This document shows positions 43,394 to 52,411 of a DNA stretch of 64,000 nt, in pieces; within the stretch, counting starts at the first letter, position 1; each line of letters begins with the position of its first letter. The position numbers and the translations under genes were made by a program. The stretch is from Chitinophagaceae bacterium (GTDB lineage Bacteria > Bacteroidota > Bacteroidia > Chitinophagales > Chitinophagaceae): the NCBI GenBank assembly GCA_016787065.1, contig JAEUVD010000040.1, positions 1 through 64,000 of the forward strand. The letters run 5' to 3'. A model generated the notes under the pieces. That model searched no databases. It was given only the letters and a program-made list of their open reading frames with translations, and had not been told where the DNA came from.

Positions 43394-44061
43394 GCGTTGA
43401 ATTCTTTTTGTTGTTGAAGTTTTTTAGTTCGGTATCGTATGTCGAATATCCAAAAACCCAGTAAGGTCCAACCGATCATAGCCGGAATACTTACATATTT
43501 TAAGTGATGATCTTGCGTTTTGAGTGCTTCAAATGGTTTGTTATCGGAGCCGGGATGCAAGGATGCGAAATGCGCCGGAACCAGATAGACTAGCGGAATT
43601 ACTAAGGCAAAGGAAAATACATTGTACACTGCCGCAATTCTTCCCTGCTTGTCGTTCCCTGCCATAGAGTTTCGTAGAATGGCGTAGGCGAAATAGATCA
43701 GAAGGGTAAGCGCCGCTCCAATTTGCTTGGGATCGTTGCTCCAGGGCGAACCCCATTGAATGCTAGCCCATTCCATGCCAGTTATCATACCAAAACAGCC
43801 GAACCAAATACCCGTTGTAACAAATTCATTGGATATGGTATCGTATTTCTGTTCTTCTTTACTCAAATAGAGGATTGCATAAATCATCGACATGAGAAAA
43901 GACACCAGCATTACGTACCACATCGGTACATGATAGAACAAGTTTCGAATCGATTCCTTGAGTTTGGGCAAATAGGGAATTTCCAACAACATACCTGCTA
44001 CCACCGTGTACATTAACAAGGCCGCACAAAGAATTTTCCACCAGTATTTTTTTAACCCCAT
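43390..44061 (-). CDS. ccmC: Haem exporter/chaperone-loading protein CcmC
   Basis: A 223-aa integral membrane protein, six hydrophobic segments, with a tryptophan-rich WWD motif (WASIQWGSPWSNDPKQIG) and histidines in YHVPMWYV and AHFASLHPG. CcmC loads haem onto CcmE. It is about 42 kb from ccmE-ccmF, so this maturation system is split. A perfect -7 box lies 14 nt upstream. Confidence 0.9.
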   Translation of the reverse strand: MGLKKYWWKILCAALLMYTVVAGMLLEIPYLPKLKESIRNLFYHVPMWYVMLVSFLMSMIYAILYLSKEEQKYDTISNEFVTTGIWFGCFGMITGMEWASIQWGSPWSNDPKQIGAALTLLIYFAYAILRNSMAGNDKQGRIAAVYNVFSFALVIPLVYLVPAHFASLHPGSDNKPFEALKTQDHHLKYVSIPAMIGWTLLGFWIFDIRYRTKKLQQQKEFNA

Positions 44062-44075
44062 GTAAAAAAATCGAG

Positions 44076-44083
44076 CAAATATA
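44076..44083 (-). promoter_or_regulatory. -7-type box upstream of ccmC
   Basis: The minus strand reads TATATTTG, a perfect TAnnTTTG, 14 nt before the ccmC ATG. Confidence 0.5.
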
Positions 44084-44178
44084 GGGTGATTCTACTATTC
44101 ATGGTGTGGGATAATCCGTTAATGAAATGCTTGTGCATAAGTAGTAAAATCAGGTTTATAAATAGTATTGTCCGACTT

Positions 44179-44374
44179 AAATATTGGAACGCATATTTTT
44201 AGGATCTTTTTGATTTACGTTGGTTTTTTGTGCGTACTAAAATTCGTTTACAATTATAATCTAATGCCTACAAAACCTACATCATACCACCAAAGGTGAA
44301 AATCATAAAGGAATTTTTACAATAAGAAATCGTAAGGGATCTGCTCCATCTTAGATATCTACGTTCCAATATTT
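44179..44374. repeat. Spaced inverted repeat in a gene-free region
   Basis: AAATATTGGAACG at 44179-44191 is matched in inverted form by CGTTCCAATATTT at 44362-44374, 170 nt apart. The whole stretch 44084-44478 has no gene. The pair may bound a small non-coding element (MITE-like) or be chance; no target-site duplication was recognised. Confidence 0.35.
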
Positions 44375-44478
44375 TAGGGAAGGTAATAAAGAAATTAAAT
44401 GCACAAAACGCAGGACATGACCGCGTTTGACAGAAAGTGCCAATCATGTTTCAGACAACAATAATTAATAAATTCAAT

Positions 44479-45216
44479 CTAATTTTTGAGAAGAAAGCGA
44501 ATCATCTGATACAAGGCACTTACAACCACCACCCCCAAAACGATATATCGAAACAGTTTTTCAGAGGTATAATGCAGCATTCGTTTACCTACATAACTTC
44601 CCGCAATACTTATTCCAATGAGGAAGGGAAGTAAGTACAGATGCTCTTTCTGAAAATATCCGTTCCATAAGTAAATGGCCGCTCTACTGCTGTCTACACC
44701 TAAATCAATCATAGCAGATGTTGCTATGAAAAGATATTTCGGAAGTTGAAAAGCCGATAAGGTTATACCACGTATGGCACCACCCGTTCCAACTAAACCG
44801 GCTAGCAACCCCGATAAAGTTCCTCCAAGCACTAAATTGCGATCACTTTGTTTTATAGTTTTATTGAAGTTTATCCACAGAAAAACCGATAAGCCAATTA
44901 AGATCACATTCATAGCAACCTCAAGCAAGGAAGTTTCCAACCAAGTGGTCATCCATGCTCCTAACGAGACAGCTACAACCGCCGGAATGCCCAATTTTAA
45001 CGTGATGTTTTTATCAATACCATTCCGAAAAAGGGCAATTTTAGAAAGATTACTGAATACATGAAATACCGCCGTGATACCTAAAACCGTTTTAAGGTCA
45101 AAAAAAAGTGATGCCACCGGTACAAACAGAATAGAAGAACCAAACCCGGAAACCGTGCCTATGATTTCTGCCACAAAGGCCAAAACAATAAATAGAACAT
45201 ACTTTTCTTGCGTCAA
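44479..45216 (-). CDS. TauE/SafE-family (TSUP) membrane permease
   Basis: A 245-aa membrane protein with about eight helices in two halves, each with a TSUP-type GTVSGFGSS or GLVGTGGAIRG loop. It is probably an exporter of sulfite or organosulfur anions; the substrate is not shown. It is coupled to a small membrane protein by a 4-nt overlap. Confidence 0.88.
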   Translation of the reverse strand: MTQEKYVLFIVLAFVAEIIGTVSGFGSSILFVPVASLFFDLKTVLGITAVFHVFSNLSKIALFRNGIDKNITLKLGIPAVVAVSLGAWMTTWLETSLLEVAMNVILIGLSVFLWINFNKTIKQSDRNLVLGGTLSGLLAGLVGTGGAIRGITLSAFQLPKYLFIATSAMIDLGVDSSRAAIYLWNGYFQKEHLYLLPFLIGISIAGSYVGKRMLHYTSEKLFRYIVLGVVVVSALYQMIRFLLKN

Positions 45217-45416
45217 TTTTCTTTACGCATTTTTGTGAGCCATAAATGAAGGCTTAAAGTAAGACAAATCACAAACAAAACAAGAAGCAATCCTTGAAAA
45301 TGACGAATATACTCAGCAAGCCATACCCCTAACAAAAGATAAATACTGGCTATACATAGTTTGAGTGGAATGAATTCAAGATTTGTCCAGGTTGATTTTT
45401 TGGATAGAAAATTCAT
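45213..45416 (-). CDS. Small two-helix membrane protein
   Basis: A 67-aa protein with two hydrophobic segments (LKLCIASIYLLLGVWLAEYI; LLLVLFVICLTLSLHLWL). No family is recognised. It overlaps the TSUP gene by 4 nt and is likely its partner. A perfect -7 box lies 19 nt upstream. Confidence 0.65.
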   Translation of the reverse strand: MNFLSKKSTWTNLEFIPLKLCIASIYLLLGVWLAEYIRHFQGLLLVLFVICLTLSLHLWLTKMRKEN

Positions 45417-45435
45417 GCTAATACTAGTTTGCTTG

Positions 45436-45443
45436 CAAAATTA
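45436..45443 (-). promoter_or_regulatory. -7-type box of the small membrane protein/TSUP pair
   Basis: The minus strand reads TAATTTTG, a perfect TAnnTTTG, 19 nt before the ATG at 45416. Confidence 0.5.
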
Positions 45444-45522
45444 CGGTTGCCCTATTTTCTGAAAGCTAGTCAACATCAAGCTGGTTACTAATTTTTATCA
45501 GTAAACTTTTCGCTCTTGTATA

Positions 45523-46401
45523 CTAGTTAAAAGTATAACGCGTGATATTACTTGGAAAGGCAGGGATAGATGATTTCGTAATGCGAGATGAAAGCAATCC
45601 GTTACCATCATATTGAAATAAAAACTGAACGAGCAACTTTCCATTTTCTGTCCAGTTTACTTGCTTTAATCTTCCTTGATCGTACAGGTAGTCAAAACGG
45701 TCTCTTCCACCTTTTGAAAATTGCACGGTGATGTTCTGATTGGCATATGTGTACGATGAAGAGCGAATTGTATCGCCTTGTATTTTTCGTAACACGTAGG
45801 TTGCAAGTTTTCCATCCTCGGCATAGTTGTACAATTCTTCGCCCAAACCTTCTAAACTTTTCTTCACAAGTTGCTTATTGTTGTAACTATAATTTTCTGT
45901 TTCCGTACGTTGATTACTGAGGTTGCGTTGTACTTTTTGTTCTAAAAGTTGCTCTGAAGAATAGGTTTTTGAAATTTCAAATTGATTGGTTTTGCCATTA
46001 GCGGCATGTACTACGCGTAGGTATTTAAAAATATTATTTTCGGCACTCACCATAGTTTGCTTTACAACAGTATCGGCTAGTTTATTTCGTTGTTGAACTA
46101 GAAAAAAATCGATGTCGCCCTGAGTGGGTTTGAACTTCTGATAGGTTGTTTTGAAGGACTGTTTATCGGTGTCGTGAAGAAAATATGAAGCAGTACATTG
46201 TTTGATGTTCAAACGTTGTAACATGTCATCATTCAAATCTAATTCACTCAATAAATTATAATACGGCATCGGTTCCAAGCGAAATAAACTCACACTTGCT
46301 TTCTCTTCGGGTATATGTTTATTGGGCGTTTGCTTCTCTTCGCTACACGCGAAAAAAAAGAGTAAAACCACCAGAACACTAAAGTGTATTCTCTTATTCA
46401 C
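45523..46401 (-). CDS. Lipoprotein of unknown function, GTG start overlapping pgk
   Basis: The frame opens far inside pgk at 46464, but GTG 46401 gives a lipoprotein signal ([15 protein letters not shown], Cys19), so this is chosen. The stop of pgk and this GTG overlap by 8 nt. The mature protein has no assigned domain; the C-terminal half has repeated strand motifs of the type [27 protein letters not shown] and [15 protein letters not shown], like RHS/YD-type repeats. Role unknown. Confidence 0.75.
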   Translation of the reverse strand: MNKRIHFSVLVVLLFFFACSEEKQTPNKHIPEEKASVSLFRLEPMPYYNLLSELDLNDDMLQRLNIKQCTASYFLHDTDKQSFKTTYQKFKPTQGDIDFFLVQQRNKLADTVVKQTMVSAENNIFKYLRVVHAANGKTNQFEISKTYSSEQLLEQKVQRNLSNQRTETENYSYNNKQLVKKSLEGLGEELYNYAEDGKLATYVLRKIQGDTIRSSSYTYANQNITVQFSKGGRDRFDYLYDQGRLKQVNWTENGKLLVQFLFQYDGNGLLSSRITKSSIPAFPSNITRYTFN

Positions 46402-47593
46402 TTCGAACTGCTTTAATGCCCGGTAATTCTTTGCCTTCAAAAAACTCCAACATGGCTCCTCCACCGGTACTCACATACGATACCTGTGTACTTAAATTAA
46501 ATTTATTAACCGCAGCCACCGAATCGCCGCCACCAACTAGGGAGTAAGCACCCAATGAAGTTGCTTCGGCAACAGCTTCGGCAATGGCCTTTGTACCTTG
46601 TTGAAATTTCTCCATTTCGAAAACGCCCATTGGCCCGTTCCACAAAATTGTTTTTGATTGAAGAATAGCTTCCCGGAAAAGGGCAATCGATTTTGAAGCA
46701 ATATCTAAGCCCATATACCCTTGCGGAAGTTTGTCGTTATCGCAAATTAAGGTATTGGCATCGGCAGCAAATTGATCCGCAACTACACTATCTACCGGAA
46801 TAAGCAGATTAACACCTTTTGCTTTTGCCTTTGCTAAAAGTTCATTCGCCAAATCCAATTTGTCGTGTTCGCAAAGGGAGTTACCGATTTCGTAGCCTTG
46901 TGCCTTCAAAAAAGTATAGGCCATACCGCCACCAATGATGATATTATTGGCACGATCTAACAACATTTCAATAATCAAAATTTTATCGCTCACTTTGGCG
47001 CCGCCCATGATGGCGGTAAATGGTTTTTCTGCATGATGTAAAATACGTTCGCCGTTGGCAACTTCCGCCTCCATAAGTAAACCAAACAATTTATTTTCCG
47101 ACGAAAAGAACTGTGCAATCACCGCTGTGCTCGCGTGTGCACGGTGGGCTGTTCCGAAAGCATCGTTCACATAAACATCACCATAAGCAGCAAGCTTTTT
47201 AGCAAATTCAACATCCCCTTTTTCTTCTTCTTTATAAAAACGTAAATTCTCTAACAGTAATACTTCTCCGGGTTGTAATTCGGCCACTATAGTTGCGGTA
47301 TCATCTCCTAAACAATCGTTCGCAAATTTTACGGTACAACCTTCCAATAAGGCACTTATATGCGTTACAATATGCTTCAACGAATATTTATCCGTAGGAC
47401 CTTCTTTTGGTCGACCTAAATGCGACATTAAAATTACGCTACCACCATCCGTGAGTATTTTCTTTAGGGTAGGAAGTGCAGCTTGTATTCGGGTATCGTC
47501 TGTTATTTGAAAGTTTGAATCAAGTGGAACATTAAAGTCAACTCTAACAAGTGCTTTTTTTCCTGCAAATGGATAAGATGAAAATTCAGCCAT
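46394..47593 (-). CDS. pgk: Phosphoglycerate kinase
   Basis: Glycolytic enzyme, 399 aa. The ATG at 47593 is preferred to the one at 47644: from it the family N-terminus ([20 protein letters not shown]) is reached in the usual number of residues. Other signatures: [56 protein letters not shown] and [10 protein letters not shown]. The stop lies inside the start of the lipoprotein gene. It is alone among glycolytic genes here. Confidence 0.96.
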   Translation of the reverse strand: MAEFSSYPFAGKKALVRVDFNVPLDSNFQITDDTRIQAALPTLKKILTDGGSVILMSHLGRPKEGPTDKYSLKHIVTHISALLEGCTVKFANDCLGDDTATIVAELQPGEVLLLENLRFYKEEEKGDVEFAKKLAAYGDVYVNDAFGTAHRAHASTAVIAQFFSSENKLFGLLMEAEVANGERILHHAEKPFTAIMGGAKVSDKILIIEMLLDRANNIIIGGGMAYTFLKAQGYEIGNSLCEHDKLDLANELLAKAKAKGVNLLIPVDSVVADQFAADANTLICDNDKLPQGYMGLDIASKSIALFREAILQSKTILWNGPMGVFEMEKFQQGTKAIAEAVAEATSLGAYSLVGGGDSVAAVNKFNLSTQVSYVSTGGGAMLEFFEGKELPGIKAVRSE

Positions 47594-47800
47594 GGTGATG
47601 TCATTTAAACTGCAAATGTTGGTTGAATTTGCTGAATCTTCCAAAAGAAATAGAAATTTTACCTGAAAAGTCGTGTATCATAAAAATCAGGCTTTTATCA
47701 TAGCCAAAACCACTACTTAGAAAACAAGATTTTTGTCATATTCTGATTCTGATGCAAGTCTTTACTTTGCCCGATTCTAAGTTCAAGTCTTTCACACACT

Positions 47801-49045
47801 ATGAAACGAAGTATTGAATTAATGGCTCCTGCCGGATCTTACGAAGCCCTTATGGCCGCTATTAAAGCTGGTTGCGATTCAGTTTATTTTGGGGTAGAAC
47901 AACTGAATATGCGTGCACGTTCAAGTAATAATTTTACGATAGATGATTTGAAAAAAATTGCTGCCATTGGCAAAGAACATGCAATAAAAACATATTTGAC
48001 CTTGAACACCATTTTGTACGATCACGATATAGCCTTAATGAAACGTATTGTAAGCACTGCTAAGGAAAGTGGTGTAAGCGCAATTATTGCCGCCGATCAT
48101 GCAGTTATGAATTACGCACGTGCTATCGGCATGGAAATTCATATTTCAACGCAAGCTAATGTTTCTAATATTGATACCGTAGAATTTTATGCTAACTATG
48201 CGGATGTTGTAGTGCTAGCGCGAGAGTTAAGTTTGAAACAAGTGGCCGATATCTCAAGAGAAATAGAACGGAGAAATATAAAAGGTCCATCCGGTAATTT
48301 AGTGGAACTTGAAATTTTTGCACATGGGGCCTTGTGTATGGCGGTTTCAGGTAAATGCTATTTAAGCTTGCATTCCAATTTCGCCTCTGCCAATAGAGGT
48401 GCCTGTATTCAAAATTGTCGTAGAAGTTATATCGTAACCGATCAGCAAGATGGCGTTGAATTTGAGGTCGACAATGAGTTCATTATGTCGGCAAAAGATT
48501 TATGTACCATCGATTTTATTGATCAAATTTTAGATGCCGGTGTAAAGGTTTTGAAAATTGAAGGTCGCGGTAGATCGGTAGATTATGTGTACACTACCAT
48601 TTCCTGTTATAACGAAGCCATTCAAGCTTATTTAGATGGAAGTTACACGGCTGAAAAATGTGCAGTTTGGAAAGAAGAATTATCGACAGTCTTTAACCGA
48701 GGTTTTTGGGATGGCTATTATTTAGGACGAACCATGGGCGAATGGAATAATGAAAACGGTTCTAAATCTACCAAACGAAAAGAATATCTCGCTAAGGGTG
48801 TTAAGTACTTTGAACAGGCTGGTGTAGGTGAATTCAAATGTGAGGCTCATAGTTTACAGGTTGGCGATGAAGTAATCATTACCGGCCCAACCACGGGTTA
48901 TATCCAAACCATTGTTCATGAAATACGTGTGGATGGTTCGCTAACTAACAGGGCGCAACGGGGCGATTTATTCACATTGAAGGTGCCCGATAAAATAAGA
49001 CCTTCGGATAAATTGTATAAACTAATACCTGAAAAGCTATCATAA
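47801..49045 (+). CDS. U32 peptidase-family protein, TrhP-like RNA hydroxylase candidate
   Basis: A 414-aa protein of the U32 family, whose E. coli members YegQ (TrhP) and RlhA are RNA hydroxylases needing Fe-S supply and prephenate. N-terminal TIM-like domain: ELMAPAGSYEALMAAIKAG, VYFGVEQLNMRAR, AADHAVMNYARAIG and HISTQANVSN. The Fe-S type cysteines are Cys179, Cys186, Cys202 and Cys206 (HGALCMAVSGKC; RGACIQNC), typical of U32. A small C-terminal beta domain follows. A ferredoxin gene lies 3 nt on and queD follows. A role in tRNA hydroxylation is inferred from family and context. Confidence 0.88.
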   Translation: MKRSIELMAPAGSYEALMAAIKAGCDSVYFGVEQLNMRARSSNNFTIDDLKKIAAIGKEHAIKTYLTLNTILYDHDIALMKRIVSTAKESGVSAIIAADHAVMNYARAIGMEIHISTQANVSNIDTVEFYANYADVVVLARELSLKQVADISREIERRNIKGPSGNLVELEIFAHGALCMAVSGKCYLSLHSNFASANRGACIQNCRRSYIVTDQQDGVEFEVDNEFIMSAKDLCTIDFIDQILDAGVKVLKIEGRGRSVDYVYTTISCYNEAIQAYLDGSYTAEKCAVWKEELSTVFNRGFWDGYYLGRTMGEWNNENGSKSTKRKEYLAKGVKYFEQAGVGEFKCEAHSLQVGDEVIITGPTTGYIQTIVHEIRVDGSLTNRAQRGDLFTLKVPDKIRPSDKLYKLIPEKLS

Positions 49046-49048
49046 CGG

Positions 49049-49276
49049 ATGATTCGTATTACGCAACAACGAGAAAAATGTATTGGTTGTAATGCCTGTG
49101 TTGAGGCGGCTTTCAACCGCTGGCGCATGTCGAAGAAGGATGGTCGTTGTACCCTCATCGGTAGTAAAGAAAAGCGCGGGTTTTATTCGATAGTTGTTGA
49201 CGACCATGAATTAGAAGAGAATTTACTCGCTGCTAAAAACTGTCCGGTAAATATTATTAAAGTTCATTCTGCCTAA
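49049..49276 (+). CDS. [4Fe-4S] ferredoxin
   Basis: A 75-aa protein with a single cluster site: Cys11, Cys14, Cys17 (CIGCNAC) and distant Cys65 followed by Pro (NCPVN). The gap between is longer than in 2x[4Fe-4S] types. It is probably the electron donor of the adjacent U32 protein, since it starts 3 nt after it. Confidence 0.88.
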   Translation: MIRITQQREKCIGCNACVEAAFNRWRMSKKDGRCTLIGSKEKRGFYSIVVDDHELEENLLAAKNCPVNIIKVHSA

Positions 49277-49291
49277 AAGAAAATTCAACCT

Positions 49292-49735
49292 ATGATTGTT
49301 CGTGTAACCAAGAAATTTAGCTTTGATATGGCTCATGCCCTTTCGGGGTATGATGGTGCATGCAAGAATATTCATGGTCATACTTATATACTTCATGTTA
49401 CCGTAAAGGGGCCAGTAATCAACAACGCAGCCGAAACTACGGATGGTATGGTATTGGATTTTTCAACCTTGAAAGCAATCGTTAAACAAGAAATCTTAAC
49501 TGTATTTGATCATACTTTGGTGCTACAAAAAGATTCGCATCATGCAAAGGCAACCTCGTTATTACACGATCATGAGCGGGTAATGCTGGTAGATTATCCT
49601 CCAAGTGCAGAAAACTTGTTGTTAGATATGTTGTGCCGACTTCAACCAAAATTGCCGACTTCCGTTGTATTGCAGTCTTTACGTTTAGATGAAACACCAA
49701 CCTCTTCTGCAACATGGTTTTTAGAGGATAATTAG
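49292..49735 (+). CDS. queD: 6-carboxytetrahydropterin synthase QueD (PTPS family)
   Basis: A 147-aa tunnel-fold enzyme of queuosine/7-deazaguanine synthesis. Zinc ligands His15 (MAHAL), His28 and His30 (NIHGHTY), catalytic Cys24 (GACKNIHGH), FDHTLVL, and the terminal Glu-containing LRLDETPTSSATW. A folate-type PTPS role cannot be excluded by sequence alone, but the tRNA-modification context favours QueD. It begins 15 nt after the ferredoxin. Confidence 0.88.
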   Translation: MIVRVTKKFSFDMAHALSGYDGACKNIHGHTYILHVTVKGPVINNAAETTDGMVLDFSTLKAIVKQEILTVFDHTLVLQKDSHHAKATSLLHDHERVMLVDYPPSAENLLLDMLCRLQPKLPTSVVLQSLRLDETPTSSATWFLEDN

Positions 49736-49910
49736 CATCCGAAATAATGGCTAAGTACAACATAATTTGTTTCGTTAGTAAAGCCGAGAAATTGAATGTG
49801 CTTCTTTTATTTCTTCTTTTGATCTACATCATCTTTCAACAATCTTTTAAGAAATTATGCATGAGTTGCAAAGCGTATTCCTGTACCTTGCACCCGATTT
49901 ATTTTATTCC

Positions 49911-50825
49911 ATGCCAGGTGCCATACGTTTACACCATGTAAGCAAATCGTTCGGGAACTTTGAAGCAGTGAAAAACCTGAGTTTTCAGGTTGATGAAGGC
50001 GATATTTATGGGTTTCTAGGGCCAAATGGATCCGGTAAAAGTACTTCGCTTCGCATGATGATGGGCCTAATAAAACCAAGTAGCGGAGAAATTTATTTCG
50101 GAAATCAATCGCTCTTAAAGCACCGTTCTGAAATCATGAATCAGATTGGTTGTATGATTGAGAAACCCGATTTTTATAATTACCTCAGTGCCATCGACAA
50201 CCTTAAGCTTTTTGAACGATATCATGGATTAAAGTACACTAAAAAACAGTATGATGCGCTCCTAGAAAAAGTTGGATTACTAGGAAGGGAAAAGGATAAG
50301 GTAAAAACTTTTTCGCATGGTATGAAACAACGACTCGGACTAGCTCAAGTACTTCTACACAACCCGGCTATTATCATTCTTGACGAGCCGAATACAGGTC
50401 TTGATCCGCAAGGTATTCTTGATCTTAGAAACTTAATGCTGCAACTCAATAAAGAAGAAGGAAAGACGATATTATTTTCATCACATATTCTGAGTGAAGT
50501 ACAAGAGATATGCGATAGTATGGTGGTCATTAATCGCGGAGAGAAGGTAGTGGAAGGTAAGGTTAGCGAATTATTATCGGAAGAACTTTTGCATGTTAGG
50601 GTAGAGGCAATCGATCATAATGCATTGAAACAGGCCATTTCCTTAAGTTCGTGGAAAGAAAAATGGAGCAGCACGGAGGAGTCGTTGTTAGTATTTAGTT
50701 TGAATAAAAAGGAAATTCCGGCTTTGGTAAATTTTCTGCACAATCATTCCGTGGAGGTTCTCCGTATCGACTATAAAAATCCTTTGGAAGAATATTTTTT
50801 AAAAATCACCCAACATTCGTCATGA
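49911..50825 (+). CDS. ABC transporter ATP-binding protein
   Basis: About 304 aa from ATG 49911; the frame opens at 49857 but MPGAIRLHHVSKSFGNFEAV is the normal domain start. Walker A: GFLGPNGSGKSTSLRMM; signature: FSHGMKQRLGLAQ; Walker B: IIILDEPNTGLDPQG; H-loop FSSHILSEV. A C-terminal extension of about 85 residues fits the export group with ABC-2 permeases. It overlaps the permease by 4 nt. Substrate unknown. Confidence 0.95.
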   Translation: MPGAIRLHHVSKSFGNFEAVKNLSFQVDEGDIYGFLGPNGSGKSTSLRMMMGLIKPSSGEIYFGNQSLLKHRSEIMNQIGCMIEKPDFYNYLSAIDNLKLFERYHGLKYTKKQYDALLEKVGLLGREKDKVKTFSHGMKQRLGLAQVLLHNPAIIILDEPNTGLDPQGILDLRNLMLQLNKEEGKTILFSSHILSEVQEICDSMVVINRGEKVVEGKVSELLSEELLHVRVEAIDHNALKQAISLSSWKEKWSSTEESLLVFSLNKKEIPALVNFLHNHSVEVLRIDYKNPLEEYFLKITQHSS

Positions 50826-51670
50826 GTTCATTTAAGAATATATATATCAACGAATGGATTAAAACCATGAAACGCCCCCGATCGTATATCGGATTTGCAA
50901 TCATCATTTTTATATGCGGCATGTTGCAATCTGCATTTTATCATGATGGAAAAGAAATATTATCCTTTGTAACCCAGTCGCTGGAAAATTCGTTTGATAT
51001 TAATGGAACTATTTTAAATGGGAATTTAATTTGTTTCATTCTTCTTCAAACACTCATCGTTCAGCTTCCCTTATTAGTAGCCTTTGTAACCGGAGATATG
51101 GTAAGCGGCGAAACATCATCTGGTACCATACGATTCTTATTAACCCGCCCCGCCTCTCGTACGAAAATAATAATAGCTAAGTGGTTGGCCGGACTAACCT
51201 ATACTTTTTTTCTGTTGATTGTTCTTGGTGTTATGGCTTTGTTTGTTGCGCGTGGTGTTTTTGGCAATGGCGATTTAATGGCATTGAATAGTGAAGGATT
51301 AACCATTGTTCCGGCTGATGATTTAGGTTGGCGATGGTTCTATGCATTATGTATTGCCTTTCTTTCGTTAAGTGTAGTAGCTACCTTGTCGTTATTCTTT
51401 TCGTGTATACTTGATAATTCTATTACACCCATTGTTACTGTAATGGCTATTATTATCATCTTCACCATCATAGGCATGTTTGACATTCCAAGTTTTGACG
51501 TAATTAAACCTTTTCTTTTCACAACACACATGATTTCCTGGAAGAGTTTATTTGAAGACCCAATACCCTTTGCCGACATTCGTTTTTCGTGCATAGTATT
51601 AGGTGTGCATCTTGTAGTGTTACTTGGCTTGTCGCTTTATTTCTTCAATAAAAAAGATATTAGTTCCTAA
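50822..51670 (+). CDS. ABC-2-type permease
   Basis: A 282-aa membrane protein with about six helices (YIGFAIIIFICGMLQSAF; FILLQTLIVQLPLLVAFV; FFLLIVLGVMALFVA; ALCIAFLSLSVVATLSLFF; ITPIVTVMAIIIIFTIIGM; LGVHLVVLLGLSLYFF) and the ABC-2 motif ETSSGTIRFLLTRPASRTKI. Partner of the preceding ATPase; its stop overlaps the next start (TAATG). Confidence 0.9.
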   Translation: MSSFKNIYINEWIKTMKRPRSYIGFAIIIFICGMLQSAFYHDGKEILSFVTQSLENSFDINGTILNGNLICFILLQTLIVQLPLLVAFVTGDMVSGETSSGTIRFLLTRPASRTKIIIAKWLAGLTYTFFLLIVLGVMALFVARGVFGNGDLMALNSEGLTIVPADDLGWRWFYALCIAFLSLSVVATLSLFFSCILDNSITPIVTVMAIIIIFTIIGMFDIPSFDVIKPFLFTTHMISWKSLFEDPIPFADIRFSCIVLGVHLVVLLGLSLYFFNKKDISS

Positions 51671-52365
51671 TGAAATTTGTTTCAGTACTCTTTCTTCTTT
51701 TATCCTCTGTATTACTGCATGCACAAGATGCAAAATCGTTATTGCGCAACGTGAACAAAAAGTTCTTAGCGGTAAATGACTACAAAGCGGCCGTGTTTAT
51801 GAAATTTAATATACCCGGTGTAAAAATTAAGAACATGAATGGACAGGTCATGTATAAACGACCAAACAAATTCAGGGTGAAGGCAAACGGAATTTTCTTT
51901 CTTCCGAAACAAAATCCGATGCAGAATATGAGTCAGATTTTGATGGATACCAATGCATACACCGCCGTGTTTTCAGGTAATGAAGTGGTTCAAGGTATGG
52001 CATGCGCTGTGGTAAATTTGGTACCGTTACAATCAAATAATGAAATTATTCTCGGAAGATTTTGGATCGATAGCAAAAGTGCTTTGGTACTTAAATCTCA
52101 AATTACGACAAAAAATAACGGAACTATTGAAACGGAAAATAGGTTCGGCGCCTTAGGCAAATACGCCCTTCCCGATCGTATGTTAATTACGGTTGAAGTA
52201 GCTAAGATTAAGGTGCCTAAAATGTTAGCCGCCGACTTGAATAAAAAATCGACTGATAAATCAACAGCTACAAATACACGTGAGAAGGGTACCATTGAAT
52301 TGCTGCTGAGTGATTATAAATTGAATCAAAAACTAAGCGACGCCGAATTTGTAGAAACGCAATAA
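51670..52365 (+). CDS. LolA-like outer-membrane lipoprotein-sorting protein
   Basis: A 231-aa periplasmic protein with signal peptide (KFVSVLFLLLSSVLLHAQ) and LolA/LolB-type features: DAKSLLRNVNKKFLAVNDY, GQVMYKRPNKFRVKANGIFF and IILGRFWIDSKSALVLKSQI. It probably binds acyl chains or a lipid. It is translationally linked to the ABC pair, which hints at lipid or lipoprotein export, though the substrate is not shown. Confidence 0.8.
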   Translation: MKFVSVLFLLLSSVLLHAQDAKSLLRNVNKKFLAVNDYKAAVFMKFNIPGVKIKNMNGQVMYKRPNKFRVKANGIFFLPKQNPMQNMSQILMDTNAYTAVFSGNEVVQGMACAVVNLVPLQSNNEIILGRFWIDSKSALVLKSQITTKNNGTIETENRFGALGKYALPDRMLITVEVAKIKVPKMLAADLNKKSTDKSTATNTREKGTIELLLSDYKLNQKLSDAEFVETQ

Positions 52366-52391
52366 AAAAAGCTCCGAGGTTATCGGAGCTT
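52364..52391. terminator. Bidirectional terminator between LolA-like and T9SS genes
   Basis: A 9-bp stem (AAGCTCCGA with TCGGAGCTT, loop GGTTA) sits between convergent genes; the minus-strand side has a run of seven T. Confidence 0.8.
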
Positions 52392-52411
52392 TACATGATA
52401 TTAAAACAGAA

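Noticed and set aside
49747..49941. A 64-codon plus-strand frame between queD and the ABC ATPase
   Set aside because: It has a hydrophobic patch but no continuation as a sensible protein and runs into the ATPase start in another frame; too weak to call.
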